A stretch of DNA of 64,000 bases from Rhizobium sp. FKL33 (GTDB lineage Bacteria > Pseudomonadota > Alphaproteobacteria > Rhizobiales > Rhizobiaceae), in the NCBI RefSeq assembly GCF_005222915.1, contig NZ_STFX01000031.1:124001-188000 (forward strand), in the 5' to 3' direction. The translations under genes and the position numbers were made by a program. Position 1 is the stretch's first letter. Every line of letters begins with the position of its first letter. Shown here one piece after another: positions 55,130 through 63,612 of this stretch. The notes under the pieces were generated by a model. That model worked only from the letters and a program-made list of their open reading frames with translations. It was not told the DNA's origin and did no database searches.

Positions 55130-57681
55130 CGGGCGCGGCATCGCTTCTCAAGGACTGGTCGCTCGCCTGGCGCTTCGCCATTCGTGAAATGCGCGGGGGC
55201 CTGAGCGGCTTCAGGATCTTCATTCTCTGCATTCTCCTGGGCACGGCGGCGATCGCCGGCGTCAATTCCGTCGCGGCCTCGATGTCGGAGGCGCTCGAAG
55301 GGCGTGGACGCGAGATTCTCGCAGGCGATATCCGTTTCGAACTCAAGCAACGCGAAGCGAATACGGCCGAGCGCGCCTATCTCGACAGTCTCGGCGAGGT
55401 CGCGGTCGCCTCCAATATGCGCTCCATGGTGCGCAGCGAGGACAAGACGCGGCAGACGCTGTCCGAACTCAAGGCGGTGGATGGGCTCTACCCGCTCTAC
55501 GGAAAATTCGTCGCCGATCCCGATCGGCCTCTGGCAGAGTTGCTCGCCGCGCGCGAGGGCGTCTATGGCGCGCTCGCCCAGCCGATGCTGCTCGATCGTC
55601 TGGGCTCGAAGGTCGGCGACAGGGTGCTGATCGGCGACATGACCGTCGAGATCCGCGGCCGCATCGTCTCCGAACCGGATCAATTGTCGGACGGATTTGC
55701 GCTTGCGCCCCGGCTCCTGATCGCGCGCGAGGCGCTGGTGAAGAGCGGCCTGATGCAGACCGGCAGTCTCGTCGACAACAATTACCGCATCAAGCTGGCG
55801 GAAGGGTCAAAGCCCAATGGCCAGATCCGGCGCGAGGCGCAGGCGAAATTCCCCGAAGCCGGCTGGGCGATCCGGGGTTCGGGCAATGCGGCGCCGGCCT
55901 TGTCCAACAATATCGAGCGTTTTTCCGAATTTCTGACGCTGGTCGGGCTTGCCGCGCTGGCCGCCGGCGGCGTCGGCGTCGCCAATGCCGTCACCGCCTA
56001 TCTCGATTCCAAACGCGGCGTGATCGCCTGCTTCAAGAGTCTCGGCGCGCCGGGCCGGCTGATCGTCATGGTCTACATGATCCAGATCCTGCTGATCGCG
56101 GTTCTCGCCATCATCGGCGGGCTTGCGGTCGGGGCGGCGATCACACCGGTGGCCGGGTATTTCCTCCAGGATTATATGCCCGTGCCGGAAGGGCTGACGC
56201 TTTATCCTCGCGCGCTTGGTCTGGCCGCTCTGTTCGGCCTGCTGATCACGCTCGCCTTTTCGGTGCTGCCGCTCGGCCGCAGCCGCCTCATCAGGGCGAC
56301 GGAATTGTTCCGCAGCCAGAGCGAGACCGGCTGGCGGCGCGTGCCCGTGCGGTACTATATCGCTGCGGGTCTGGTGTTTCTGGCGGTCGGGGCTCTGGCT
56401 GTGCTTTCGGCCGACCAACGCTTCCTGGCCTTCGTCTTCGTCGCCTCGACTGCCGGCGCTTTTCTCGTGCTCCGGCTGGTCGCCTATGGCGTCGCGGCGC
56501 TGGCCCGACGGGTGCGCAAGGTTCAGTCGGCGACGCTCAGGCTGGCGATCGGCAATATTCATCGCCCCGGCGCGCTGACGGCGTCGGTTATCCTGTCGCT
56601 CGGGCTCGGGCTGACGCTTCTGTCGGCGCTCGCGCTGATCGAGGGAAATCTGCGCGGCAGCCTCGCCGGCGCGATGGCGGAGAAAGCGCCCAATTTCTTC
56701 TTCGTCGACATTCAGAGCCGCGATATCGACGGTTTCAAATCCGTGCTGGACAAGGCCGCCCCGGGCGGCGAGGTCAGGAGCGTGCCGATGTTGCGCGGCC
56801 GCATCCTCGCTTTCAACGGCGAGGATGTGCAGAAGCGCAACGTGCCGCAAGAGGCGCGCTGGGTGCTGCAGGGCGATCGCGGCATCACCTATTCGGAGAC
56901 GGTGCCGGAGAATTCCCGCGTCGAGGAAGGCGCCTGGTGGGACAAGGATTACAGCGGCGAACCTCTGGTGTCTTTCGCCAGCGAAGAAGGTCATCAGTTG
57001 GGTCTCAAGATCGGCGATACGGTGACCGTCAATGTTCTCGGCCGCAACATCACCGCGAAAATCGCCAATTTCCGTGCGGTGGAATGGCGCTCCATGTCGA
57101 TCAATTTCGTGATGGTCTTTTCGCCCAACACCTTCAAGGGCGCGCCGCATGCCTGGCTCGCGACCCTGACCGACCACGCCGCCACGCCCGCCGTCGAGCA
57201 AGGGGTGATGCGCTCGGTCACCAACGCCTATCCCGGAATCACCTCGATCCGCGTCAAGGACGCGCTCGACATCGCCTCCGATCTCGTCGGCCAATTGGCC
57301 ACCGCGGTGCGCGCCGCTTCCTCCATCGCCTTGGTTGTGTCGGTGTTGGTGCTGTCCGGCGCGATCGCCGCCGGCAACCGGGCCCGCATTCATGATGCAG
57401 TGGTGCTGAAGACGCTCGGCGCCCGGCGCTCGATGCTGATGCGCGCCTATTTCTACGAATATGCGCTGCTTGGTCTGTCGGCCTCGGTGTTCGCGCTGGC
57501 CGCGGCTTCCGTAGCCTCCTGGTATGTGGTCACGGAAATCATGGAACTGCCGTTCCGCTTCCTGCCGGGGGCGGCGCTCTGGACGCTGGCCGTGGCGCTG
57601 ATCGTGACCGCCGGCACCGGTTTTCTCGGCACCTGGCGGGTCTTGGGACAGAAGGCGGCGCCGGTCCTGCGCGAACTTTGA
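55126..57681 (+). CDS. FtsX-type ABC transporter permease, YbbP type
   Basis: An 851-aa membrane protein. An N-terminal helix (GFRIFILCILLGTAAIAGV) is followed by a periplasmic MacB-like domain. A first set of three helices spans about 270-400 (FtsX domain), a second group lies at about 405-460, then a second periplasmic domain and a final FtsX domain near 720-845. This 10-helix layout fits YbbP. It overlaps the ATPase gene by four bases (ATGA). Probably a mechanotransmission or lipid-handling system rather than a classic importer. Confidence 0.92.
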   Translation: MTGAASLLKDWSLAWRFAIREMRGGLSGFRIFILCILLGTAAIAGVNSVAASMSEALEGRGREILAGDIRFELKQREANTAERAYLDSLGEVAVASNMRSMVRSEDKTRQTLSELKAVDGLYPLYGKFVADPDRPLAELLAAREGVYGALAQPMLLDRLGSKVGDRVLIGDMTVEIRGRIVSEPDQLSDGFALAPRLLIAREALVKSGLMQTGSLVDNNYRIKLAEGSKPNGQIRREAQAKFPEAGWAIRGSGNAAPALSNNIERFSEFLTLVGLAALAAGGVGVANAVTAYLDSKRGVIACFKSLGAPGRLIVMVYMIQILLIAVLAIIGGLAVGAAITPVAGYFLQDYMPVPEGLTLYPRALGLAALFGLLITLAFSVLPLGRSRLIRATELFRSQSETGWRRVPVRYYIAAGLVFLAVGALAVLSADQRFLAFVFVASTAGAFLVLRLVAYGVAALARRVRKVQSATLRLAIGNIHRPGALTASVILSLGLGLTLLSALALIEGNLRGSLAGAMAEKAPNFFFVDIQSRDIDGFKSVLDKAAPGGEVRSVPMLRGRILAFNGEDVQKRNVPQEARWVLQGDRGITYSETVPENSRVEEGAWWDKDYSGEPLVSFASEEGHQLGLKIGDTVTVNVLGRNITAKIANFRAVEWRSMSINFVMVFSPNTFKGAPHAWLATLTDHAATPAVEQGVMRSVTNAYPGITSIRVKDALDIASDLVGQLATAVRAASSIALVVSVLVLSGAIAAGNRARIHDAVVLKTLGARRSMLMRAYFYEYALLGLSASVFALAAASVASWYVVTEIMELPFRFLPGAALWTLAVALIVTAGTGFLGTWRVLGQKAAPVLREL

Positions 57682-57690
57682 CGGAGTGAC

Positions 57691-57714
57691 GGCGGCTTCT
57701 TCCGCGCCGCCTTT
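57691..57714 (+). terminator. Possible terminator of the ABC operon
   Basis: GGCGGC (57691-57696) and GCCGCC (57706-57711) form a 6-bp stem with a 9-base loop, followed by TTT. It is 10 bases after the permease stop. Short stem and short T-run, so weak. Confidence 0.5.
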
Positions 57715-57882
57715 ACCATGGGTTGAAGAAGCTTGCGCATTTGTCATGCATTCGGGCTTGCCAGCGGCAGCGCCGGGTCCCATATTCATGCCATGCTTGC
57801 TGGAGCTCCGCGAGCTGCGCCGGCGTTCCTCTTGATCGAGGCGACCAGGCGGATCAACATCGGAGCTTTGTTAGAGGAAACC

Positions 57883-58629
57883 ATGGCTGACTTGAGAGAC
57901 TTTCAAACCCGAATGAGCAATCCCGCCGCGGCGCGCGCGGATGCCGATATCGACCAGGGTCTGCGCTCTTATATGCTCCGCGTCTATAACCTGATGGCGC
58001 TGGGCGTGGCGCTGACGGCGGTCGTCGCCTATGCCTTCTCCGCAATGGCGGTGTCTGGCGGACAGCTGACCGCTTTCGGTCAGGCGATCTATATGAGCCC
58101 GCTGAAATATGTGGTGATGTTCGCGCCGTTGGCTCTGGTGTTCTTCCTGTCCTTCCGGATTGAACGGATGAGCCTCGCTACCGCGCAGATGACCTTCTGG
58201 GCCTATGCTGCGCTGGTCGGCGCGTCGCTGTCGTCGATCTTCCTCGTCTATACCGACGCCTCGATCGTGCAGACCTTCGCCGTGACCGCGGCCTCGTTCG
58301 GCGCGCTGTCGCTTTACGGCTACACCACCAAGCGCAGCCTGTCTGGCATGGGCTCGTTCCTGATGATGGGCCTGTTCGGCCTGATCATCGCCACGGTGGT
58401 CAATATCTTCCTGAAGTCCTCCGCTCTCGATTTCGCCGTTTCCGTCATGGGCGTGCTGATCTTCGCCGGCCTGACCGCCTGGGACACGCAGCGGATCAAG
58501 GAAATGTACTGGGAAGCCGATGGCGTCGAAGTCGCCGGCAAGAAGGCCGTCATGGGCGCTCTCAACCTCTACATGGACTTCATCAACCTCTTCCTTTTCC
58601 TGTTGCGCTTCCTGGGCAACCGCGAGTAA
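57883..58629 (+). CDS. Bax inhibitor-1/YccA family membrane protein
   Basis: A 248-aa integral membrane protein with seven hydrophobic segments. LRSYMLRVYNLMALGVALTAVVAY is the family start in two parts, and LYMDFINLFLFLLRFLGNRE the diagnostic C-terminus with the conserved Asp. E. coli YccA modulates FtsH, and BsYetJ conducts Ca; the activity here is unknown. The ATG at 57883 has GAGGAAACC upstream. A strong terminator follows. Confidence 0.93.
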   Translation: MADLRDFQTRMSNPAAARADADIDQGLRSYMLRVYNLMALGVALTAVVAYAFSAMAVSGGQLTAFGQAIYMSPLKYVVMFAPLALVFFLSFRIERMSLATAQMTFWAYAALVGASLSSIFLVYTDASIVQTFAVTAASFGALSLYGYTTKRSLSGMGSFLMMGLFGLIIATVVNIFLKSSALDFAVSVMGVLIFAGLTAWDTQRIKEMYWEADGVEVAGKKAVMGALNLYMDFINLFLFLLRFLGNRE

Positions 58630-58652
58630 GACCCGAAGAGGTCATGACATCG

Positions 58653-58683
58653 AAGGGCGGCAGTCATGCCGCCCTTTTCTTTT
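58653..58683 (+). terminator. Rho-independent terminator of the Bax-inhibitor-like gene
   Basis: A 10-bp perfect stem, 58653-58662 with 58667-58676, loop of four, merges into TTTTCTTTT. It lies 24 bases after the stop. Confidence 0.9.
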
Positions 58684-58694
58684 GCGAGGCAGCC

Positions 58695-59243
58695 ATGAAG
58701 ATCAGCCTGCGCGACGCCATCGTCGCCGATATTCCCGCCATCACCGCGATCTATCGCGAGTCGGTGCTCAACGGCATCGGCACCTATGAGCTCGAGCCCC
58801 CCTCCGAAGCCGAAATGCTGGCTCGCTTCGAAACGGTCACCGGCCAGAATTTTCCCTATCTCGTGGCGGTCAACGCATCAGGCAATATCGTCGGCTACGC
58901 CTATGGCTCGCCCTTCCGCACCCGTCCGGCCTATCGCTATCTCGTCGAGGATTCGATCTATGTGGCCGCCGATGGTCGCGGCCTTGGCGTCGGCTCGACA
59001 TTGCTCGACGCTCTGATGAGCCGCTGCGCCGAACTCGGATTGCGCCAGATGATCGCCGTGATCGGCGGAGGCAATCCCGCTTCGGTGGCGCTGCATGAAA
59101 AAGCCGGCTTCAAGCATGTCGGCCGCATGCCTGCTTCCGGCTTCAAGTTTGGCCAGTGGGTCGACACGGTGCTGATGCAGCTGGAACTCGGCGAAGGCGC
59201 AACCACGCTTCCCTCGGCCGAGCCGAACCTGCGTCAGCCCTGA
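58695..59243 (+). CDS. GNAT acetyltransferase, PAT/YncA type
   Basis: A 182-aa enzyme resembling phosphinothricin/methionine-sulfone N-acetyltransferases. MKISLRDAIVADIPAITAIY is the start, VEDSIYVAADGRGLGVGSTLL holds the acetyl-CoA loop, and ASVALHEKAGFKHVGRMPASGFK with FGQWVDTVLMQ are the Pat/YncA tail signatures. The ATG at 58695 is used; an in-frame ATG at 58644 precedes the terminator. Homologues mostly detoxify methionine sulfoximine-like compounds. Confidence 0.9.
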   Translation: MKISLRDAIVADIPAITAIYRESVLNGIGTYELEPPSEAEMLARFETVTGQNFPYLVAVNASGNIVGYAYGSPFRTRPAYRYLVEDSIYVAADGRGLGVGSTLLDALMSRCAELGLRQMIAVIGGGNPASVALHEKAGFKHVGRMPASGFKFGQWVDTVLMQLELGEGATTLPSAEPNLRQP

Positions 59244-59252
59244 TCTTCCGGC

Positions 59253-59459
59253 TTACTGTTCGGAAAGCTTGATGTCCGGGTTATAGTCCTTGCCCGGAAC
59301 ATCCTTCACCACGGCCTGACCGGCCATCATCTGGCCGGTAGCGTTGTTGAAGGTGAGCGACGGCGACCCATGCAGGTCCCAGCCCTTGTTGAGCGCGTCG
59401 GTGACGCGGTGGCAGAAGGAGGAGTCGTCGGGGCCGGTGAGGAAACGATAGACTTTCAA
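59253..59459 (-). CDS. DUF1737-family small protein
   Basis: A 68-aa protein with the DUF1737 pattern YRFLTGPDDSSFCHRVTDAL followed by GWDLHGSPSLTFN. Function unknown. The start codon is TTG and overlaps the stop of the lyase gene (TTGA at 59456-59459), with GGAGAG upstream, so translation is likely coupled to it. No ATG is available in the right place. Confidence 0.85.
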   Translation of the reverse strand: MKVYRFLTGPDDSSFCHRVTDALNKGWDLHGSPSLTFNNATGQMMAGQAVVKDVPGKDYNPDIKLSEQ

Positions 59460-60352
59460 GGATCTCTCCGTGCGATGAGGTCCGCCCGCGCCTTCAGCGC
59501 CAGCGCCTGTTCATAATGGAGTCGTTCGACCATGCGGCCGCCGATGTCAAGCGCGTTGAGCCGGTCAGCGCCCGGCGCGCTGAAGCCGGCAATGATCTCC
59601 TCTGCCTCTGCAATTTCCGCAGGCGAAGGGCGGTAGCGGGCATTGGCCGCCGGGATCTGGGCCGGATGGATCAGCATCTTGCCGTCAAAACCCATCGCTC
59701 TTCCCGTCGCGCATTCCCGGTCGAAGCGCTTGAGATCGCGGAATTCGTTGCACACCGCGTCGATCACCCTGAGCCCGTAGGCGCGGCCCGCCAGCACCAC
59801 CTGCATCAGCCAGGGTGTGACAAAGGTCCTGTCTGGATCGGGCAGAACGCCGGTCTCCTTGCGGAGATCGTTGAGCCCGACCACCAGCGCATCCAGCCTG
59901 CCGCCCGCCGTGCGCCCTGTCTCTGCGATCGCGCCGGCGTTGAGGATCGAGAGCGGCGTTTCCATCATCGCCCAGATGCGGATGGTCTCGGGCGCGTCGT
60001 TGTCTGCGAGATGGGCCGCGACATCGAGAATGTCCGAGGGCGAACGCACTTTCGGGATCAGAACGGCGTCGGGGCTGGTCTCCAGAACCAGCGCCAGATC
60101 CTTCGCTGCATGGCGGGAGGCGAGATCGTTGATGCGGATGATCCGCTCGACGCCATCGATGGCCGGAGCCTTGAAGAAGGCGCGGATCTTGTCGCGCGCG
60201 GCGTCCTTCTCGCTTTCGGCGACGGCGTCTTCGAGGTCGAGAATCACTCCGTCCATGGTGAGCGACGGTAATTTGGCGATGGCGCGCTCGTTTGAGCCGG
60301 GTAGGCAGAGGATCGAGCGGGATGGCCGCGAGGGGCGAAAAACCTGTGTCAT
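59456..60352 (-). CDS. HpcH/HpaI aldolase/citrate lyase beta-subunit family protein
   Basis: A 298-aa TIM-barrel enzyme of the CitE-like group. RSILCLPGSNERAIAKL is the N-terminal signature. GVILDLEDAVAESEKDAAR contains acidic Mg-side residues (Glu41, Asp42), followed by RINDLAS and AMMETPLSI with the metal-ligand Glu. GFDGKMLIHPAQI at about 233-245 is the CoA-ester-binding segment. It probably cleaves or hydrolyses a CoA ester such as malyl- or citramalyl-CoA, but the substrate is not known. No citrate lyase alpha or gamma genes are nearby. Confidence 0.9.
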   Translation of the reverse strand: MTQVFRPSRPSRSILCLPGSNERAIAKLPSLTMDGVILDLEDAVAESEKDAARDKIRAFFKAPAIDGVERIIRINDLASRHAAKDLALVLETSPDAVLIPKVRSPSDILDVAAHLADNDAPETIRIWAMMETPLSILNAGAIAETGRTAGGRLDALVVGLNDLRKETGVLPDPDRTFVTPWLMQVVLAGRAYGLRVIDAVCNEFRDLKRFDRECATGRAMGFDGKMLIHPAQIPAANARYRPSPAEIAEAEEIIAGFSAPGADRLNALDIGGRMVERLHYEQALALKARADLIARRDP

Positions 60353-60473
60353 CCGGCATTTATGGCCAATTGGCTGCTTCTGATCAAGAATATCTCGGCG
60401 CCGTGCGACGCTCTGACCCTTGCAAAAGACCGCTTTCTCGCCCACATTGGATCGTGAAGGAGTGGTGATTACC

Positions 60474-60731
60474 ATGAAAAGCGTTCGTTCTTTCTTCCTG
60501 ACCCTGGCCGGCCTGACCATGGTCGCCGTCGCCGCCGTGTTTACCGCATCGATCGGCCTTGCCATGATCGGCGCTCTCGCGGTGCTGGCTTTTGGTCATT
60601 GGCTCTCGGCGATGATCGATTCCGGCGCGACGCAACAGCCGGCGCGCGCCTATGCGCGCTACCGCGCGCGCCAGCGCGAAGAGAGTATGCGCGTCTGGAA
60701 TGACGGCAAGGGCACCATTATCGACATGTGA
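60474..60731 (+). CDS. Small two-helix membrane protein of unknown function
   Basis: An 85-aa protein with hydrophobic segments at about 5-22 and 25-45, then a basic tail (YARYRARQREESMRVWNDGKG). AAGGAG lies about a dozen bases before the ATG at 60474. A good terminator follows 30 bases after the stop, so it is a single-gene unit. It is divergent from the lyase gene. Function unknown. Confidence 0.72.
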   Translation: MKSVRSFFLTLAGLTMVAVAAVFTASIGLAMIGALAVLAFGHWLSAMIDSGATQQPARAYARYRARQREESMRVWNDGKGTIIDM

Positions 60732-60763
60732 CGGCGCGGCCGGGCGAGAACCCAGGCCGATCG

Positions 60764-60790
60764 AAGGCGGACATGCGTTCCGCCTTTTTT
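60764..60790 (+). terminator. Rho-independent terminator after the small membrane protein
   Basis: An 8-bp stem, 60764-60771 with 60779-60786, loop of seven, runs into six T. Confidence 0.85.
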
Positions 60791-60840
60791 GTATCCTCCA
60801 TCCGCCGCACAAACTATTCTTCAGACGCCCAGAGCCTGAC

Positions 60841-61683
60841 ATGCAATTCACCGGAACCGACAGCTATATCGCCGACAAGGACCTGATGGTCGCGGTCAAC
60901 GCCGCCATCCGTCTGGAGCGGCCATTGCTGGTCAAGGGCGAGCCGGGAACCGGCAAGACCGAACTGGCGCGCCAGATCGCCCAAAGCCTCGGCCTGAAAT
61001 TCATCGAATGGAACGTCAAGTCGACGACCAAGGCGCAGCAGGGTCTCTACGACTATGACGCCGTTTCGCGGCTGCGCGACAGCCAGCTCGGCGACGCGAG
61101 AGTCCAAGACATCCGCAACTATATCCGCAAGGGCAAACTCTGGGAGGCGTTCGAGGCCTCCGAGCGCGTGGTGCTGTTGATCGACGAGATCGACAAGGCC
61201 GATATCGAATTCCCCAACGACCTCCTGCAGGAGCTCGACCGGATGGAGTTCCACGTCTACGAGACGAATGAGACGATAAAGGCGCAGCATCGTCCGATCG
61301 TGATCATCACGTCGAACAACGAGAAGGAACTGCCGGACGCCTTCCTGCGCCGTTGCTTCTTCCATTTCATTCGCTTTCCCGACGCCGAGACGCTGGCCCG
61401 CATCGTCGAGGTGCATTATCCCGGCATCAAGCAGCGTCTCCTGCACTCAGCCCTGACCCGCTTTTTCGAGATCCGCGAAACGCCGGGGCTCAAGAAGAAG
61501 CCGTCGACATCCGAAGCGCTCGACTGGATCCGCCTGCTGGTCTCCGAAGACGTCGATCCCGAAACGCTGGCGGCCAATCCCGCCAATGCTCTGCCGCGCT
61601 TGCATGGCGCGCTCCTCAAGAACGAGCAGGATGTGCATCTCTTCGAACGGCTCGCCTTCATGGCGCGGCGCGAGATGCGCTAG
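60841..61683 (+). CDS. MoxR-family AAA ATPase
   Basis: A 280-aa AAA+ ATPase of the MoxR type, which act as chaperones with VWA-domain partners. Walker A GEPGTGKTE is at about 33-41, Walker B LLIDEIDKAD at about 112-121, sensor 1 in IVIITSNNEKELPDAFLRRC with the Arg finger. The ATG at 60841 follows the terminator of the small gene. Its usual CoxE-like partner lies downstream at 63613, but metA and an unknown gene stand between them. Confidence 0.92.
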   Translation: MQFTGTDSYIADKDLMVAVNAAIRLERPLLVKGEPGTGKTELARQIAQSLGLKFIEWNVKSTTKAQQGLYDYDAVSRLRDSQLGDARVQDIRNYIRKGKLWEAFEASERVVLLIDEIDKADIEFPNDLLQELDRMEFHVYETNETIKAQHRPIVIITSNNEKELPDAFLRRCFFHFIRFPDAETLARIVEVHYPGIKQRLLHSALTRFFEIRETPGLKKKPSTSEALDWIRLLVSEDVDPETLAANPANALPRLHGALLKNEQDVHLFERLAFMARREMR

Positions 61684-61737
61684 GGCGAGAGGCCCTGAGC
61701 AAGCCTTTCGCCCGTGAAGCGACCTGCTTTCGTCACA

Positions 61738-61766
61738 TTGAAAATTAACGTCGCCCGGTATATGAC
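61738..61766 (+). promoter_or_regulatory. Candidate promoter of the metA riboswitch transcript
   Basis: TTGAAA at 61738-61743 and TATGAC at 61761-61766 are 17 bases apart. Transcription would begin close to the 5' edge of the SAM-II aptamer (about 61773), as expected for this class. Confidence 0.5.
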
Positions 61767-61772
61767 AGATCA

Positions 61773-61826
61773 AACCGTGGTGATTTGCCGGCCGGCTTGC
61801 AGCCACGTTAAACAATTTGCTAAATA
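61773..61826 (+). promoter_or_regulatory. SAM-II riboswitch
   Basis: The sequence matches the SAM-II (metA motif) consensus closely. CGTGG (61776-61780) pairs with CCACG (61803-61807). Between them are GTGATTTG and CCGGCTTGCAG, and GTTAAAC and TTGCTAAA follow to close the pseudoknot. It sits about 70 bases upstream of metA. Bound SAM should lower MetA expression. Further down, GGGGC at 61842-61846 can pair with GCCCC at 61890-61894 just before the ATG, a possible part of the expression platform. Confidence 0.92.
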
Positions 61827-61895
61827 GGGCCACCGCGCAAAGGGGCGAGGGGACCGGCGAATTGTATTTCGACGCCGGCGTTAAGGAGTGCCCCG

Positions 61896-62837
61896 ATGCC
61901 CATCAAGATTCCTGATCAACTGCCCGCTTTCCAGACTCTCGTTCAGGAAGGCGTGCCTGTGATGACCGATTCGGTCGCCATCCGGCAGGACATCCGTCCG
62001 CTGCAGATCGGTCTTCTCAACCTGATGCCCAACAAGATCAAGACCGAGATCCAGATCGCCCGTCTGGTCGGCGCGTCGCCCCTGCAGGTCGAGCTGTCGC
62101 TGGTCCGCATTGGCGGACACAAGTCCAAGAACACGTCCGAGGATCATCTCCTGTCCTTCTACAAGACCTGGGACGAGGTGAAGGACCGCAAGTTCGACGG
62201 ATTCATCATCACTGGCGCGCCGGTGGAACTGCTGGACTACGAGGACGTCACCTATTGGGACGAGATGAAGGCGATCTTCGACTGGACGGAAACCAATGTC
62301 CATTCGACGCTGAACATCTGCTGGGGGGCGATGGCCGCCATCTATCACTTCCACAAGGTGCCGAAATATACGCTCACGGAAAAGGCCTTCGGCGTTTACC
62401 GCCACCGCAATCTCAATCCGGCCTCGCCCTATCTCCTCGGCTTCTCCGACGATTTCGCAGTGCCGGTGTCGCGCTGGACGGAAGTGCTGCGCAAGGACAT
62501 GGATCCTAAATCCGGCCTCGAAGTGCTGATGACCTCGCATGAGACAGGCGTCTGCATGGTGGCCGAAAAGCGCGGCAACCGGCTCTATATGTTCAATCAC
62601 GTCGAATATGATTCCACCTCGCTGGCGGATGAATATTTCCGCGATCAGGCGGCGGGCGTGCCGATCAAGCTGCCGGAGAACTATTTCCCGGACAATGATC
62701 CATCTAAGCAGCCGCTCAATCGTTGGCGGAGCCATGCGCATCTCCTGTTCGGCAATTGGATCAACCAAGTCTATCAGACGACGGAATATGATCTCAACAA
62801 CGTCGGAATAGCTGCCAAATTGAAGGAGGAGGCGTAA
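61896..62837 (+). CDS. metAA: Homoserine O-acetyltransferase
   Basis: Activates the homoserine hydroxyl in methionine synthesis. 313 aa, MetA family (not MetX). The catalytic Cys142 lies in TLNICWGAM, and His235 and Glu237 in FNHVEYD. Residue 111 in [11 protein letters not shown] is Glu; in characterised MetA proteins Glu111 selects acetyl-CoA and Gly111 succinyl-CoA, so an acetyltransferase is expected. AAGGAG is eight bases before the ATG. Controlled by the SAM-II riboswitch upstream. Confidence 0.94.
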   Translation: MPIKIPDQLPAFQTLVQEGVPVMTDSVAIRQDIRPLQIGLLNLMPNKIKTEIQIARLVGASPLQVELSLVRIGGHKSKNTSEDHLLSFYKTWDEVKDRKFDGFIITGAPVELLDYEDVTYWDEMKAIFDWTETNVHSTLNICWGAMAAIYHFHKVPKYTLTEKAFGVYRHRNLNPASPYLLGFSDDFAVPVSRWTEVLRKDMDPKSGLEVLMTSHETGVCMVAEKRGNRLYMFNHVEYDSTSLADEYFRDQAAGVPIKLPENYFPDNDPSKQPLNRWRSHAHLLFGNWINQVYQTTEYDLNNVGIAAKLKEEA

Positions 62838-62843
62838 CGCTGG

Positions 62844-63611
62844 ATGGTCGGTAGGAGCGATTATTGGCGAAAAGACAGCTACGATCAGATGGACAAGGTT
62901 GTCGATAATCTTGCCAAAGGCGCTTTCGCAGACCTTTATTCCGATTATATCCAATATCTTAAATTGAGACGTCAGGGGTTGAGGAAACAATCCCTGGCGT
63001 TCGCCGAAAAGTTCATCTCTTCCTATGAAGACGATCCATTCGAAATCCGGCAAAAAGTCTGCTGGGAATTGTTCGAGTGCACCGAGCCCTATTGGGACTC
63101 GTGGCCCGGAGGGCGTGGTTGGTTGTTTCCAGGCAATATCGAGAGAAAGTTGATTTCTCCGATGTTCGAGGAGTGGCGACAAAGAGAGCCTAAGAACGCC
63201 AATGTTTGGCTCTACCCACTCGGCGGATATCTGGAATGGCGAACTGATGTCGCATTCATGTTGGAGCCGCACAATCCGCGATGCCAGTTCGCGGAACTTA
63301 CGCGCGTTGGAGCCGCAATAGGTTTCGCCGTGCACGAGCTCGATCACTTGGGATACATTCTCGCTTCCACTACCGAATTTTCCGAGCTGATTGCCGCATT
63401 GACGGCGGTGACGGAAGCCATCGGCGTCGATTTGAGCGTTGCTGCTCATGAAACTCTGGTTTGGCTACGTGCCTTGCGTGAGGTACAGGCTGAAGTGGAT
63501 GATGATTTGAGGCCCGCGATGAGGTCGCGTGGGATCATTCGGCCGGAAAGTACGTCATTCTATGCACCTCTCCGGTGGTATCGTGACGCACCGCGTCTTT
63601 GGAGCCGCTGA
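62844..63611 (+). CDS. Orphan protein of unknown function, AT-richer codon use
   Basis: A 255-aa soluble protein that I cannot place in a family. It has no signal peptide or membrane helix and looks mainly helical. Trp-, Tyr- and Glu-rich segments stand out: ELFECTEPYWDSWPGG at about 75-90, NVWLYPLGGYLEWRTDVAFM at about 120-139, and FAVHELDHLGYIL at about 161-173. Third codon positions use far more A and T than metA or the CoxE-like gene beside it. That suggests recent acquisition. It starts six bases after metA, so it may be read from the riboswitch transcript. The GGAGGAGG inside the metA end is a little far from the ATG; a later start is possible. Confidence 0.7.
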   Translation: MVGRSDYWRKDSYDQMDKVVDNLAKGAFADLYSDYIQYLKLRRQGLRKQSLAFAEKFISSYEDDPFEIRQKVCWELFECTEPYWDSWPGGRGWLFPGNIERKLISPMFEEWRQREPKNANVWLYPLGGYLEWRTDVAFMLEPHNPRCQFAELTRVGAAIGFAVHELDHLGYILASTTEFSELIAALTAVTEAIGVDLSVAAHETLVWLRALREVQAEVDDDLRPAMRSRGIIRPESTSFYAPLRWYRDAPRLWSR

Positions 63612-63612
63612 C

